Below are positions 19,168 through 42,826 of a DNA stretch of 64,000 bases, piece by piece; within the stretch, counting starts at the first letter, position 1; the number at the start of each line of letters is the position of its first letter. A program made the translations under genes and the position numbers. The stretch is taken from positions 124,001 to 188,000 of the forward strand of contig NZ_CABPRV010000006.1 of the NCBI RefSeq assembly GCF_902459735.1, given 5' to 3'. Below the pieces are notes generated by a model. It was given only the letters and a program-made list of their open reading frames with translations. It was not told the DNA's origin and searched no databases. This DNA is from Pandoraea capi. Its GTDB lineage: Bacteria > Pseudomonadota > Gammaproteobacteria > Burkholderiales > Burkholderiaceae.

Positions 19168-21411
19168 ATGAAGTCGATTCACGGGCAGGGCCGGTCAACA
19201 AGGAGGGGCGTACTCACACCGAGTCGCATGAGTCTGGCGGTCATGCTGCTGATCCTTGGGCAGGCTGCCGCAGCACAGGCACAGTCGCAGACTGCACAGA
19301 ACAATGCCGGCGGTGACGCCACGTCATCTCCGGCGGCCGGCACTCCCGCCGCATCGCTACCCGCGACGAATGTCGAAGACCGCCGTGATCCGGTGGCCGA
19401 CGCACTCAATCCGGCCACGACGGTCGGCTCGAAGATCCCGATGACTGCGCGCGAGATCCCGCAGAGCGTGTCGGTGATCACGCAGGAACAGATCAGGGAA
19501 CAGAACTTCCAGACGCTCAAGGATGCGATGCAGTACGCACCGGGCATCACGACGCTGCAAAGCGATTCGGACCGCGTGCAGTACTACGCGCGCGGCTTCC
19601 CGATCACGTCGTTCCTCGTGGACGGCACACCGTCCTTCGTGAACAGCAGCATTTCCGTGACGGCGGACACCTTCCAGCCGAGCCTTGCGATCTACGATCG
19701 TGTGGAGGTGCTGACCGGCCCAAGCGGGCTGCTCAACGGTTTCGGCGCACCGGGCGGCGCCGTGAACCTCGTGCGCAAGCACGCGCAGAAAGAGTTCGAA
19801 GCGAGCGCAACGCTCTCGGGCGGCACGCGCGGCAACAGCGGCGCGACTCTCGACGTGGGCGGTCCGCTCAATCCGTCGGGCTCGCTGCGCGGTCGCGCAG
19901 TCGTGTCGTACACCGGCGCCAATGGCGTGCAGGACACCACGAACACGCGTAACAAGGTGCTGTACGGCACGCTGGAAGCGGATCTGACGTCCACGACGCT
20001 GCTGCGCGTGGGGGCGAGCTACAACGAGTACACCTCGAACGAGCCGTGGATCTGGGGCATCTACACCAACGGCACCTACGGCGATCTGCCGCGCGGCCAC
20101 TACTACGGCGCAGGCTGGAACCGTGACACGTTCCGCACGACGGACTTTTTCGCCGAGCTGCACCAGAAGCTGGGTGGCGGCTGGACTGCCAAGGCCGTGC
20201 TCGATTACGTCTACTCGCGCTCGACCACGCTGCAAGCCAGCCAGTTCAATGCCTGGGACCCGGTCACGTACACGGGCGATATCAGCGCAACGAACAACGT
20301 GGTGAGCGAAGGCAAGACGAACATCGACGTGTCGGCAACGGGTCCGTTCACGCTGTTCGGCCGCACGCATCAGGCGACCATCGGCGCGAACTACATGCGC
20401 ATGGTCGAACACCAGTCGCAATATTACGGCGACCCGAGCAATCTGTTCAGCGTGACGAACGTCAACTTGCTGGACATTCTGTATCCGATGCCGGTGTTCC
20501 CGGGCACCCCGGACACTACCAGCCGCAACAACACGTACGCCAAGCAGTATGGTTTTTATGGTCAGACGCGTCTCTCGCTGCTCGATCAGCTGACCCTGAT
20601 TCTCGGCGGGCGCGTGAGCTGGTATCAGTCGCGTTTCGCCGTCGATCCGACGTACAACGTCTTCGGCATGACGGGCAATTCGCTGGGCAATGCCGGTAAG
20701 TTCACGGGCTACGCCGGGCTGGTGTACGACCTGAACAAGACGTGGTCGGTCTACACGAGCTACACGAGCATCTTCCAGCCGCAGGACAACCTGCTCACGA
20801 CCTCCGGCACGCTGATCAAGCCGATTACGGGCGATCAGTACGAGGCGGGGATCAAGGGCGAGTTCATGGACGGCCGTTTCACGACGGCGTTCGCGGTGTA
20901 TCAGATCAACCAGAAGAATCGCGCCATGGTGGATCCGAATGATCCGACCTCGTCGCACTACATCGGACTGGGCAAGGCGCGCACGCGCGGCTTCGAACTG
21001 TCGGGGACCGGAGAACTGACGCCGGGCTGGAAGTTGTTCGGCAGCTACACGTACAACAACAGCCAACTGGAAGATTCGAACAGCTTCGACACGATCGCGT
21101 CGCCGTTCGCGTCGATCTCGCCGCACAACATCTTCAAGCTCTGGACCAGCTATCGCCTGCCGGGCATGTTGCATGGCCTCACGCTGGGCGGTGGCGTCAC
21201 GGCGGTGAGCGAAACGTCGGCCTCGCGTAACGGCTATACCGCCACGCAGGGCTTCTACGCGGTGGTCGATGCGTCGATCAGCTATGCCTTCACGAAGAAG
21301 ACGTCGCTGTCGCTCAACGCCAACAACCTGTTCGATCGCGACTACTTTGCCGCGGCTTACGCACGCGGACAGCCGCGCACCGTGATGTTGACGTTGCGCA
21401 CGGCCTACTGA
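19168..21411 (+). CDS. TonB-dependent siderophore receptor
   Basis: A 747-residue outer-membrane receptor for ferric siderophore, placed between two NRPS genes and therefore probably the cognate uptake receptor. It has a signal peptide with the hydrophobic stretch SLAVMLLILGQAAAAQA, then a plug domain (EIPQSVSVITQEQI, QYYARGFPI, RVEVLTGPSGLLNG, APGGAVNLV), then the beta-barrel, ending LTLRTAY. The ATG at 19168 is chosen over a TTG at 19162 because AGGGGAAGG (19152-19160) is well spaced from it. The space between signal peptide and plug (~35 residues) is too short for an STN signalling domain, so FecI/FecR-type surface signalling through this receptor is unlikely. A Fur-box-like site lies upstream. 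Confidence 0.95.
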   Translation: MKSIHGQGRSTRRGVLTPSRMSLAVMLLILGQAAAAQAQSQTAQNNAGGDATSSPAAGTPAASLPATNVEDRRDPVADALNPATTVGSKIPMTAREIPQSVSVITQEQIREQNFQTLKDAMQYAPGITTLQSDSDRVQYYARGFPITSFLVDGTPSFVNSSISVTADTFQPSLAIYDRVEVLTGPSGLLNGFGAPGGAVNLVRKHAQKEFEASATLSGGTRGNSGATLDVGGPLNPSGSLRGRAVVSYTGANGVQDTTNTRNKVLYGTLEADLTSTTLLRVGASYNEYTSNEPWIWGIYTNGTYGDLPRGHYYGAGWNRDTFRTTDFFAELHQKLGGGWTAKAVLDYVYSRSTTLQASQFNAWDPVTYTGDISATNNVVSEGKTNIDVSATGPFTLFGRTHQATIGANYMRMVEHQSQYYGDPSNLFSVTNVNLLDILYPMPVFPGTPDTTSRNNTYAKQYGFYGQTRLSLLDQLTLILGGRVSWYQSRFAVDPTYNVFGMTGNSLGNAGKFTGYAGLVYDLNKTWSVYTSYTSIFQPQDNLLTTSGTLIKPITGDQYEAGIKGEFMDGRFTTAFAVYQINQKNRAMVDPNDPTSSHYIGLGKARTRGFELSGTGELTPGWKLFGSYTYNNSQLEDSNSFDTIASPFASISPHNIFKLWTSYRLPGMLHGLTLGGGVTAVSETSASRNGYTATQGFYAVVDASISYAFTKKTSLSLNANNLFDRDYFAAAYARGQPRTVMLTLRTAY

Positions 21412-21439
21412 TCGGTTCGATCTGGGCGCTTGCATGACC

Positions 21440-21473
21440 TCTGGCGCGCGCCGTCGTGCGCCAGATTGCTTTT
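21440..21473 (+). terminator. Terminator-like hairpin between receptor and NRPS-3
   Basis: TCTGGCGC (21440-21447) pairs perfectly with GCGCCAGA (21458-21465) and is followed by TTGCTTTT. This is a plausible weak intrinsic terminator after the receptor stop at 21411. NRPS-3 starts 46 nt after it with no obvious promoter between, so it may attenuate rather than end transcription. Confidence 0.45.
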
Positions 21474-21518
21474 CCGGCCCGGGCAAGTGCACGGGCCGTT
21501 TCACCGGAGGATGCTGGA

Positions 21519-35266
<13,748 letters not shown>

Positions 35267-35270
<4 letters not shown>

Positions 35271-38200
35271 CACTTCGTATTTCACGTACCGTGAACCCTC
35301 GTAAATTCCTCACCCTTTCAGTGTCCGGCGCCTTGTGTCTGGCGATACTCGGCGCTTGTGCGACGGATACGTCGCACTCGCCCGGCAGCGCCAGCGAGGG
35401 CAGCGCGCAGTCCTATCGCGCCCGGATCGAACGGACCGCCGACGGCGTGCCGCATGTGGTCGCCAACGACTGGGGCAGCCTCGGCTGGGGCGCCGCGTAC
35501 GTGCAGGCGCAGGACGATCTGTGCACCATGGCGCAGGCGTTTGTCACGTACCGTGGTGAGCGCTCGCGCTACTTCGGCGCGCAGGGCCAGCAGCCGACGG
35601 CCAGCACGCTTGGCGAACTCGACAATCTCGATTCCGACTTTTTCTTCCGCTTCGTCGCTGACGACGCTCGGCTGCAAGCCTATCGTGACGCCCAGACGCC
35701 GCAGTTTCGTGCGCTGGTCGACGGGTTCGCTGCCGGTTACAACCGCTACCTGAACGACTGGCAACGCGGCGGGGCGAGCGGTGTCGGCCCGGCGCATGCC
35801 GCGTGCCGCAACACACCGTGGGTGACGACGATCTCGCCGGAGGATGTCTATCGACGGCTTTTCGCAGCGAACCTTGCCGGAGGCATGGCTCGCTTCGCCG
35901 GACGTGTCGTGAGCGCCAAGCCGCCCGGCAACGCGCCCGCTTCGCCCCAAGCGCAAGACGGTGCGGCGTCGACAGACAAGCTTGCGTTGCGCCCCGGCGC
36001 ATTCGACGTGGGCGGTGGGCGGGGCATCGGCAGCAACGCACTGGCGTTCGGTGCGCAAGGCAGCGCTCGCGGGACTTCCGGTCAAGGTGGCGCGTCGGTG
36101 TTGCTCGGCAATCCGCACTGGTTTCTCGAAGGACCTGACCGCTTCTATCAGATGCGCCTGACGTTGCCCGGCCAGCTCGACGTCAGCGGCGTGTCGTTCC
36201 TCGGCGTGCCGGTCGTCATGATCGGCTTCAACCACAATGTCGCGTGGACGCATACCGTGTCGGCGGCGCGCCGGTTCGGTCTGTTTCAGTTATCCCTCGC
36301 CCCCGATAGCGATACCACGTATCGGGTCGACGGCAAGCCGGTGGCCATGACACCCGTTGTCGTCACGGTGCCCGTGCGCGAGAGCGACGGCACGGTGCGC
36401 CCGCATACCCGCACGTTGTATCGCACGGCGCTGGGGCCGGTCGTGAATCTCGCGTCGCTTTCGCCCGCGTTGCAATGGCGTGCCACGGCACCGGGCAATC
36501 CGGGGCTGGCGTTCGTGATCCGCGACATCAACGCTGAGAACTACCGGGTCTTTGCGAACTTCCTCGCGTGGGGCCGCGCATCGTCACTGGACGAATTCGT
36601 CGGCATCGCGCGCCGCGAGGCGGCAACCCCCTGGGTGAACACGGTCGCGATCGGTCGCGACGATCCGCGCGTGTGGTTCGGCGACGTGGGCGCCATGCCC
36701 AACGTGCCGGACTCTCTGGCCGCCCGATGCACGCCGCCACTGGGCAAGGCGCTCGCCTCGCAGGTGCCGGGCGTGCCTTTCCTCGACGGCTCGCGCTCGA
36801 CGTGCGACTGGCAAACCAGTCCCGGCGCGGCACAGGCCGGCGCGTTGCCCGCCGATGCCATGCCGCAGATGTTTCGCAACGATTACGTTGCGAACATGAA
36901 CAACACGCACTGGATCGTCAATCCGGCGCAACCGCTCACCGGCTTCGCCGCGGTCACGGGGCAGGAGCGCACGGAGATGGGGTTGCGTCCGCGTCTGGGC
37001 TTTCGCATTGCTGAGCAGCGCATGCGGGGCAGCGACGGCCTCGGTGCGCCGGGCGCGAGCGTCGACACAGTCGCGCGCGCGGCGCTCGATGCCAGAGCGA
37101 TGTCCGCATTGCTGTTCAAGTCGCAGGCGCTGGCGAGCGCCTGTCGTGCCGACGGGCGTCGGCAGATCGTGACGGTGGAGCCGTCCGGCGACCCGCAGGG
37201 TGATCAGCCGGGCAAGACGGCAGCGCCGCGCGACGTCGACATTGCACCGGCATGCGCGGTGTTGAAGAAATGGGACGACAAGGGCGGACCCTTCGCGCAG
37301 GGGGCGGTGCTGTGGAACGCCTGGTGGGCACAGATCAAAGCGGTACCGGAAGACAAGCGGTTTGCCGTGCCGTTCGATCCGCAACGTCCGCTGGACACGC
37401 CTGCGACGCTGAAGCTCGACGGCAAGACGCTCGCCAATGGGCTCGGTGTCGCCGTGCTGCGCCTGCGTGAAGGTGGATTTACGCCGGACGTCGAAACAGG
37501 CTCGGCCATGTACGCCACGCGCAATGGCGTCAGAATCCCGTGGTTCGGCGGATGCGACGACGAAGGCTACTTCACCTCGGGTTGCAATAGCGACGCCCGC
37601 ATCGAGGACGGCGCATTGAAGATCGACGCCCACGCGTTCTCGAACAGCTACATGCAGATCGTGACGTTCGGGGCGAACGGCGGCCCCGTCGACGCACGTA
37701 CGCTCATGGCCGGTTCGCAGGCCGACGATCCGGCGTCGCCGCATTTTGCCGACGGCACGCTGCGCTACAGCAAGCAGGCATGGGTGGCGCGTCCGCTCGA
37801 TGCCGTCACCTCGGCAACGTCAGCGAAGCCGGATAGTGGCGGCGCATGGCTCGACAGTGCACAGGCGACGCCGTTCGTGCTGTCCGATGTCGGCGCTTCG
37901 GCGACGCTCCCGGCACGGTGGCAGGCGTTGGCGTCGCAAGGCGTCCCGGCACGCGAAGCCAGCGAACTGCTGGGGACGTCCGAGGCGGCGCTCGTGGCAA
38001 CGGAGCAGGGCAGCCTGATCGTGCCGCTGCGCATGGGGCGCGAGGACTTCCCCGCGATGCTTGCCAACCTTCACCGGTTGGGAGGTCTAGAAGTGATGGT
38101 GCGAACGGAGCAGGGTATCGGCGAAAAAATCGTGCGGTCGTCCAAACCGCTCTTCGATGCGAACGGCCACGCGACGTCGGCGCTGGGAATGACACTGGAC

Positions 38201-38878
38201 GTCTCGCGCTGGCAGTCCGCGTATGCGGTCACACGGTACTACGGCCCGAAGCGCGAACCGTACCGCCAGTTGCAGTTCTTCGACGCACAGGGTCGGAATA
38301 TCGCTAAGATGACGGTCCTGGACTCGAAACCGGCGGCGCACGTGATGGACTACGATGCATTTGTCGCGTCTTATCGCGCGGGCCCGCAGGACATCGCTTC
38401 GATAAAGGGGGCGACGCCCAAGCCCGTGGCTGCGCAGGTGCCGGTAACGCAAGGCCGCTGTGCGCTGGCTAGCGATGACGGCCGCCGTGCCCGCATGGCG
38501 CTGGCCGACGCATTGGACGCCGCCCGAACGAACGGCTGGCCGGTGCGCCTTGGCGTGAACAACGGCGCAGCATCGCTGGCGCAGGACGGGCGCATCGAGA
38601 AGATCGAGAATATCGGCGGCGGATGGCTCAGCGTGCAGATCCGCCACTTCACCCTGCATGTGCGGGCATCCGGTATCGCCGCGCAGTGCGCCGACATCAG
38701 TGCGCAGGACGAAGCGAACCGTAAGTCGGAAGACATCACGTGGTTCGACAGCTTTGGTGCGCCGGTCGTCTCTCTGGCGCTCGCGCCGCAAGCTACCGCG
38801 CAACAACGTGAGCGCTGGCTCGCGATGTGGCAAAAGGGCGATGCGCCGGCGCTGGCGGTGTCGCGCCGATCTCCCTGA
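35267..38878 (+). CDS. Exported PvdQ-like Ntn-hydrolase acylase fused to a HemS-like C-terminal domain
   Basis: A 1203-residue lipoprotein. The signal peptide ends in the lipobox LGAC (Cys31). The acylase part spans ~45-860: penicillin-acylase features GVPHVVANDWGSLGWGAAYVQAQDDL, given here as positions ~58-84, and a G|SNA autocleavage site with Ser256 as the expected nucleophile of the beta subunit. PvdQ removes the fatty acid from acylated pyoverdine precursors in the periplasm; I infer the same job here. PvdQ is only ~760 residues. The surplus C-terminus (~875-1195) resembles HemS/HmuS haem proteins: LGTSEAAL near 902, an R..LQFFDAQG segment near 1000, LGVNNG, and GGGWLSVQIRHFTLHVR near 1117. 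HemS proteins are normally cytoplasmic, so an exported, lipid-anchored copy is odd. Translationally coupled to NRPS-3 (ATGA overlap). Confidence 0.9.
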
Positions 38879-38941
38879 CGACCTTACCGCTCGCGTGCGC
38901 CGACACCGGCGACGCGCGGGCGAGAACCCTCGGAAAGTTGC

Positions 38942-39862
38942 ATGAAACGTCGTAGTTTTTGTGCCGGTGCCGCCGCCATGCTGGCGGGGGCCGGTTCTCT
39001 GGTCCAGGCAGCCGGACGCCCGCCGACGGGGTCCGCGCTGCGCATTCTTGCGCCCGATCGCGGCGCGGTGTCGTCGCTGCTCGCCCTCGGCGTCGAACCC
39101 ATTGCCGGTGCCGATCGCGCTTTCTACGACTCGATGGGCGCCGAGCCTCGCATGCCGCCGGGCATGAATATCGTCAACAGCGGCGACCCCATCGAGCCGA
39201 ATCTCGAACTGATGATCGAGCTGGGCATCAACTGGTGCGTGACCGTCACCACGCCGCAAATCGCCCGCGAGCGCATGAGCGTGGTCGCCCCGGTCACCCA
39301 TCTGGACATCTTCACCGGCCAGATCGGCGCGCTCGACCGGGCGGCCGATGGTCTGCGCACGCTGGCGCGCCTGACCGGTCGTGAAGCGCAGGCCGCCGCG
39401 TATATCGGGCAGGTCGAAGCGCGCATGGCTGAGGTCGCCCACACGCTCGCGCAAAGCGGCCGTCCCCCGCAACGTCAGACCTATCTCGTCACGCTCAACG
39501 ACGGCGGACGCTCCATGGTCGCGTATGGCCGCAACAGCATCATGTGGGACGTCATGACGCGTGTGGGGCTTCGCAATGCCTGGACGCGCAGCACTAATGA
39601 GTATGGATTCAGCGTCGGCGGCGTGGAATTGCTGGCCGAAGCGCCGGATGCCGACATCGTGGTCGTCGACTTCGGTGCGTCGACGACGGCCGCGCTGCGT
39701 CAGCTCGCCGTCAGCCCATTCTGGAACCGGCTCGCTTCCGTCCGTGCGGGGCGTGTCTACCGGATTCCGCTCATCGATCTTTTCAATTCGTATCCTTCTG
39801 CCATGACGCTGCTGAGCGGGCTCGACGGACTCGTTCGCCGTGAGGATTTTCGCCATGTCTAG
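38942..39862 (+). CDS. Periplasmic iron-siderophore binding protein, FhuD/FecB type
   Basis: 306 residues. The N-terminus MKRRSFCAGAAAMLAGAG has a twin-arginine-like pair and a short hydrophobic core ending near VQAAG. The body follows the helical-backbone binding fold of cluster-8 binding proteins: SLLALGVEPIAGAD, NLELMIELGINW, an RM..VAPVTHLDIF stretch, and the late PDADIVVVDFG and RVYRIP segments. It delivers ferric siderophore from the periplasm to the downstream permease. The start is preceded by GGAAAG. Its end overlaps the permease start. Confidence 0.92.
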   Translation: MKRRSFCAGAAAMLAGAGSLVQAAGRPPTGSALRILAPDRGAVSSLLALGVEPIAGADRAFYDSMGAEPRMPPGMNIVNSGDPIEPNLELMIELGINWCVTVTTPQIARERMSVVAPVTHLDIFTGQIGALDRAADGLRTLARLTGREAQAAAYIGQVEARMAEVAHTLAQSGRPPQRQTYLVTLNDGGRSMVAYGRNSIMWDVMTRVGLRNAWTRSTNEYGFSVGGVELLAEAPDADIVVVDFGASTTAALRQLAVSPFWNRLASVRAGRVYRIPLIDLFNSYPSAMTLLSGLDGLVRREDFRHV

Positions 39863-41864
39863 CGCGGTCATTCCGACGCCGATGCCGCCGCGCGAGACGT
39901 CGCCGCTGTCGTTCGTTCTCCTCCTGTTCGTGCTGGCGCTCGGACTCACGTGGCTGAATCTGCACAATGCGCTGCCCGCCACGGGCTGGCGCGGTTTGCT
40001 GCCCGCCGCCGATCCCGACGACATGAAGCGCGTGGTGATCGAGTATTCGTTTGCACCGCGTCTGGCGGTCTCGCTGCTGGCGGGCGTGGCGTTGTCGCTC
40101 GCGGGCGGGCTGTTTCAGCATGTCCTGCGCAATCCACTCGCCGAGCCGACGACGCTGGGCGTGGCTGCCGGGGCCAATCTGGCGATGACGCTCACGACAC
40201 TGTGGATGCCGTCGCTGCTCATCGAGCATCGCGACGCCGTCGCGCTCGGCGGTGCCGTCGCCGCATTCACGTTGGTGTTCGTCATCGCGTGGGCGCACTC
40301 GCTCTCGCCGTTGGTGCTGATTCTGTGCGGGCTGGTCGTCACGCTTTGCGCGGGGTCCATCGGCTCGGTGCTGTCGTTGTTCTTCCACGAAGGATTGCTC
40401 GGTGTGTTCGTCTGGCAATCCGGCGCGCTCAACCAGAATAGCTGGACGATCGCGCAGCAGTTGCTGCCACGCATTGCGCTCGGTGCGGTAGCGACGGCGT
40501 TGCTGGTGCGCCCGCTCTCGGTCATGTCCGTGGGGGACGAGGCCTCGCGTGCCCTCGGGGTATCGCTGCGCGGGTTGCGTCTATGCGCGCTTTTCGTCGG
40601 CACATTGCTGTGCGCATGGATCGTCAGCGCATTGGGCGTGATCGGGTTCGTGGGACTGGCCGGGCCTGCACTGGCGCGTCTGGCCGGCGCGCGTACGCTC
40701 GGCCGGCGCCTGACCTGGGGCGCGATCATTGGCGCATTGCTGCTGTGGCTGGCGGATCAACTGGTGCAGTGGCTCGGTCAGTGGATTCCGGAGATTCCCA
40801 CGGGGATCGCGACAGCGCTGCTCGGGGCGCCCCTGTTGCTGTGGCTGCTGCCGCAATTGCACGACAGCGCGCATGTGCATCGACCCGAAGGGCCGGTCGT
40901 GCAGCGCGAGCCGCGCAATCTCTGGGTCGTGGTCATCGGCGCGCTCGTCGTGCTCGTCGCCATGACGGTGGCCGCCGTGCTCGTCTCGCAAGGGTTGTCG
41001 GGATGGCGGGTGGATACGTTTGCATCGCTCGGCCAATTGACGTCGCTGCGGGTGCCGCGTGTGGTCGGTGCGCTGGCGGCGGGGGCCATGCTCTCGGTCG
41101 CGGGCATTCTGATTCAGCGTCTGACGGCCAATCCGATGGCGAGTCCGGAAGTGCTGGGGATCTCGTCGGGCGCGTCGCTCGGATTGATCGTGCTGCTGTT
41201 CGCGGTGAATTCGCCGTCGCAGACCATGCAGCTTGCGGCCGCGTCGGCCGGGTCGTTTCTCGCGCTCGGTGCGATGTTCCTGCTCGCGCGCCGGAGCGGC
41301 TTCTCGCCGGAGCGCCTGATTCTCACCGGCATCGGTATCAGCACCGTGTTCAGCGGCCTCGCGTCACTGATGATGGCCAGCGGCGACCCGCGCATGGCGA
41401 TGCTGCTGGCGTGGATGGCGGGGTCGACGTACGGGGTCGGGGTGACGCAGGCGAGCGTGGCGTTGATGATCGCGGTGGTGCTGTTGCCGCTGGTGCTCTT
41501 CGCCGCACGTGCGCTCGACATCCTGCCGCTGGGCGAAGCCGTCGCCCGGTCGGTCGGCGTGAACGTCGGACGCGCCCGCTTCGGGCTGCTGCTCGCAGCC
41601 GCCGTGCTCAGTGCTGCGGCCACGCTCATCATCGGCCCGATTTCGTTCGTCGGCCTGATGGGACCGCATATCGCACGACTGCTGGGCCTGCAACGCCCGG
41701 TGTCGCAGATTTTCGGCGGTGCCTTCGTGGGCGCGGCCATGCTGGTGCTGGCGGACTGGATCGGGCGCAATGCGCTATTCCCCGACCAGATGCCGGCGGG
41801 GCTGCTGGCGACGTTCGTCGGCGGCCCGTATTTCCTGATGCTGATCTGGCGCGATCGGACCTGA
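39855..41864 (+). CDS. fhuB: Fused two-half FecCD/FhuB-type siderophore permease
   Basis: 669 residues, the usual length of FhuB, with two homologous FecCD halves (~1-335 and ~350-669), each with about ten hydrophobic helices. Each half shows the family signatures: LSLAGGLFQHVLRNPLAEP in the first, LSVAGILIQRLTANPMASP in the second, then GFVGLAGP and SFVGLMGPHIARLL. The ATG at 39855 is chosen because GAGGA lies 8 nt before it; an in-frame ATG at 39840 is less well placed. It overlaps the binding-protein gene by 8 nt, so the two are probably coupled. It moves the siderophore across the inner membrane with the FhuC-type ATPase. Confidence 0.94.
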   Translation: MSSAVIPTPMPPRETSPLSFVLLLFVLALGLTWLNLHNALPATGWRGLLPAADPDDMKRVVIEYSFAPRLAVSLLAGVALSLAGGLFQHVLRNPLAEPTTLGVAAGANLAMTLTTLWMPSLLIEHRDAVALGGAVAAFTLVFVIAWAHSLSPLVLILCGLVVTLCAGSIGSVLSLFFHEGLLGVFVWQSGALNQNSWTIAQQLLPRIALGAVATALLVRPLSVMSVGDEASRALGVSLRGLRLCALFVGTLLCAWIVSALGVIGFVGLAGPALARLAGARTLGRRLTWGAIIGALLLWLADQLVQWLGQWIPEIPTGIATALLGAPLLLWLLPQLHDSAHVHRPEGPVVQREPRNLWVVVIGALVVLVAMTVAAVLVSQGLSGWRVDTFASLGQLTSLRVPRVVGALAAGAMLSVAGILIQRLTANPMASPEVLGISSGASLGLIVLLFAVNSPSQTMQLAAASAGSFLALGAMFLLARRSGFSPERLILTGIGISTVFSGLASLMMASGDPRMAMLLAWMAGSTYGVGVTQASVALMIAVVLLPLVLFAARALDILPLGEAVARSVGVNVGRARFGLLLAAAVLSAAATLIIGPISFVGLMGPHIARLLGLQRPVSQIFGGAFVGAAMLVLADWIGRNALFPDQMPAGLLATFVGGPYFLMLIWRDRT

Positions 41865-41902
41865 CTTGACCTGCCATGACATGAGGGCCCGGAGCGACAG
41901 CG

Positions 41903-42802
41903 ATGACACAACACACAGCAAGACCGAGTGACACGATGATGGAAGACACAGAATTCGCCGCCACACCTTCGGCGGCGGTCGGAACGGGGACTGACCCGCA
42001 CGCAGCGCATGCCGCTCACGATGTGCCCTCGCCGATGTACGACCTGCGCGACGTGTCGTTCAAGGTCGGAGACCGCACCTTGTTGCAACCGCTCACGCTC
42101 ACGCTCGCACCACGCCGCGTAATCGGGCTGATCGGGCACAACGGGTCGGGCAAATCGACGCTGATCAAGCTGCTGGCCCGTCAGCAGGCGCCCGCCGGGG
42201 GAGAGATTCGCTTCGAAAACAAGCGGCTGGACGACTGGCAGGGCCGGGCGCTGGCACGCAAGATTGCCTATCTGCCGCAACACACGCCGCCTGCGGCCGG
42301 TCTGCGGGTGCGGGAACTGGTGCGCTTCGGTCGGTATCCGTGGCATGGGCCGCTGGGTCGTTTTTCCGCGCAGGATCTGGCGCGGGTCGATGAGGCGATG
42401 GAGCTGACCGGCGTCGCGCGATTCGCCGACCGGCTGGTCGATACGCTCTCAGGCGGCGAGCGTCAGCGCGTGTGGCTGGCCATGCTCGTCGCGCAGGATG
42501 CCGACTGCCTCTTGCTCGACGAGCCCATTGCCGCGCTCGACGTCGCGCATCAGGTGGAAGTGCTCTCGCTAGTTCAGTCGCTCTCACGCACACGTGGGCT
42601 GGGTGTGGTGGTGGTGCTTCACGACATCAACATGGCCGCACGGTTTTGCGACGAGATCGTGGCGTTGCGCGGCGGGCGTCTGTGTGCCCGGGGCACGCCG
42701 GCCGACCTGATGACGAGTGAGCGTCTGGAAGAGATCTACGACATCGCAATGGTGGTGATGTCGCATCCGCAAACCGGTGAGCCGGTTTGCGTCGTCCGTT
42801 AA
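41903..42802 (+). CDS. fhuC: FhuC-type ATPase of the siderophore ABC importer
   Basis: 299 residues. Walker A GHNGSGKST, Q-loop YLPQHTPP, signature LSGGERQR, Walker B CLLLDEPIAALD, switch His in LHDINMAARFCDEI. The N-terminus carries a ~45-residue low-complexity, His/Ala-rich extension before the ATPase domain; a later start near MYDLRDVSF is possible but has no better ribosome site. It follows the permease by 38 nt and powers it. Confidence 0.93.
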   Translation: MTQHTARPSDTMMEDTEFAATPSAAVGTGTDPHAAHAAHDVPSPMYDLRDVSFKVGDRTLLQPLTLTLAPRRVIGLIGHNGSGKSTLIKLLARQQAPAGGEIRFENKRLDDWQGRALARKIAYLPQHTPPAAGLRVRELVRFGRYPWHGPLGRFSAQDLARVDEAMELTGVARFADRLVDTLSGGERQRVWLAMLVAQDADCLLLDEPIAALDVAHQVEVLSLVQSLSRTRGLGVVVVLHDINMAARFCDEIVALRGGRLCARGTPADLMTSERLEEIYDIAMVVMSHPQTGEPVCVVR

Positions 42803-42826
42803 GTTTCACGATTGGGGAAAATTGCC

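Noticed and set aside
19168-21411. FecI/FecR-type signalling through the first receptor
   Set aside because: No room for an STN domain, and no sigma-factor or anti-sigma gene in the window.
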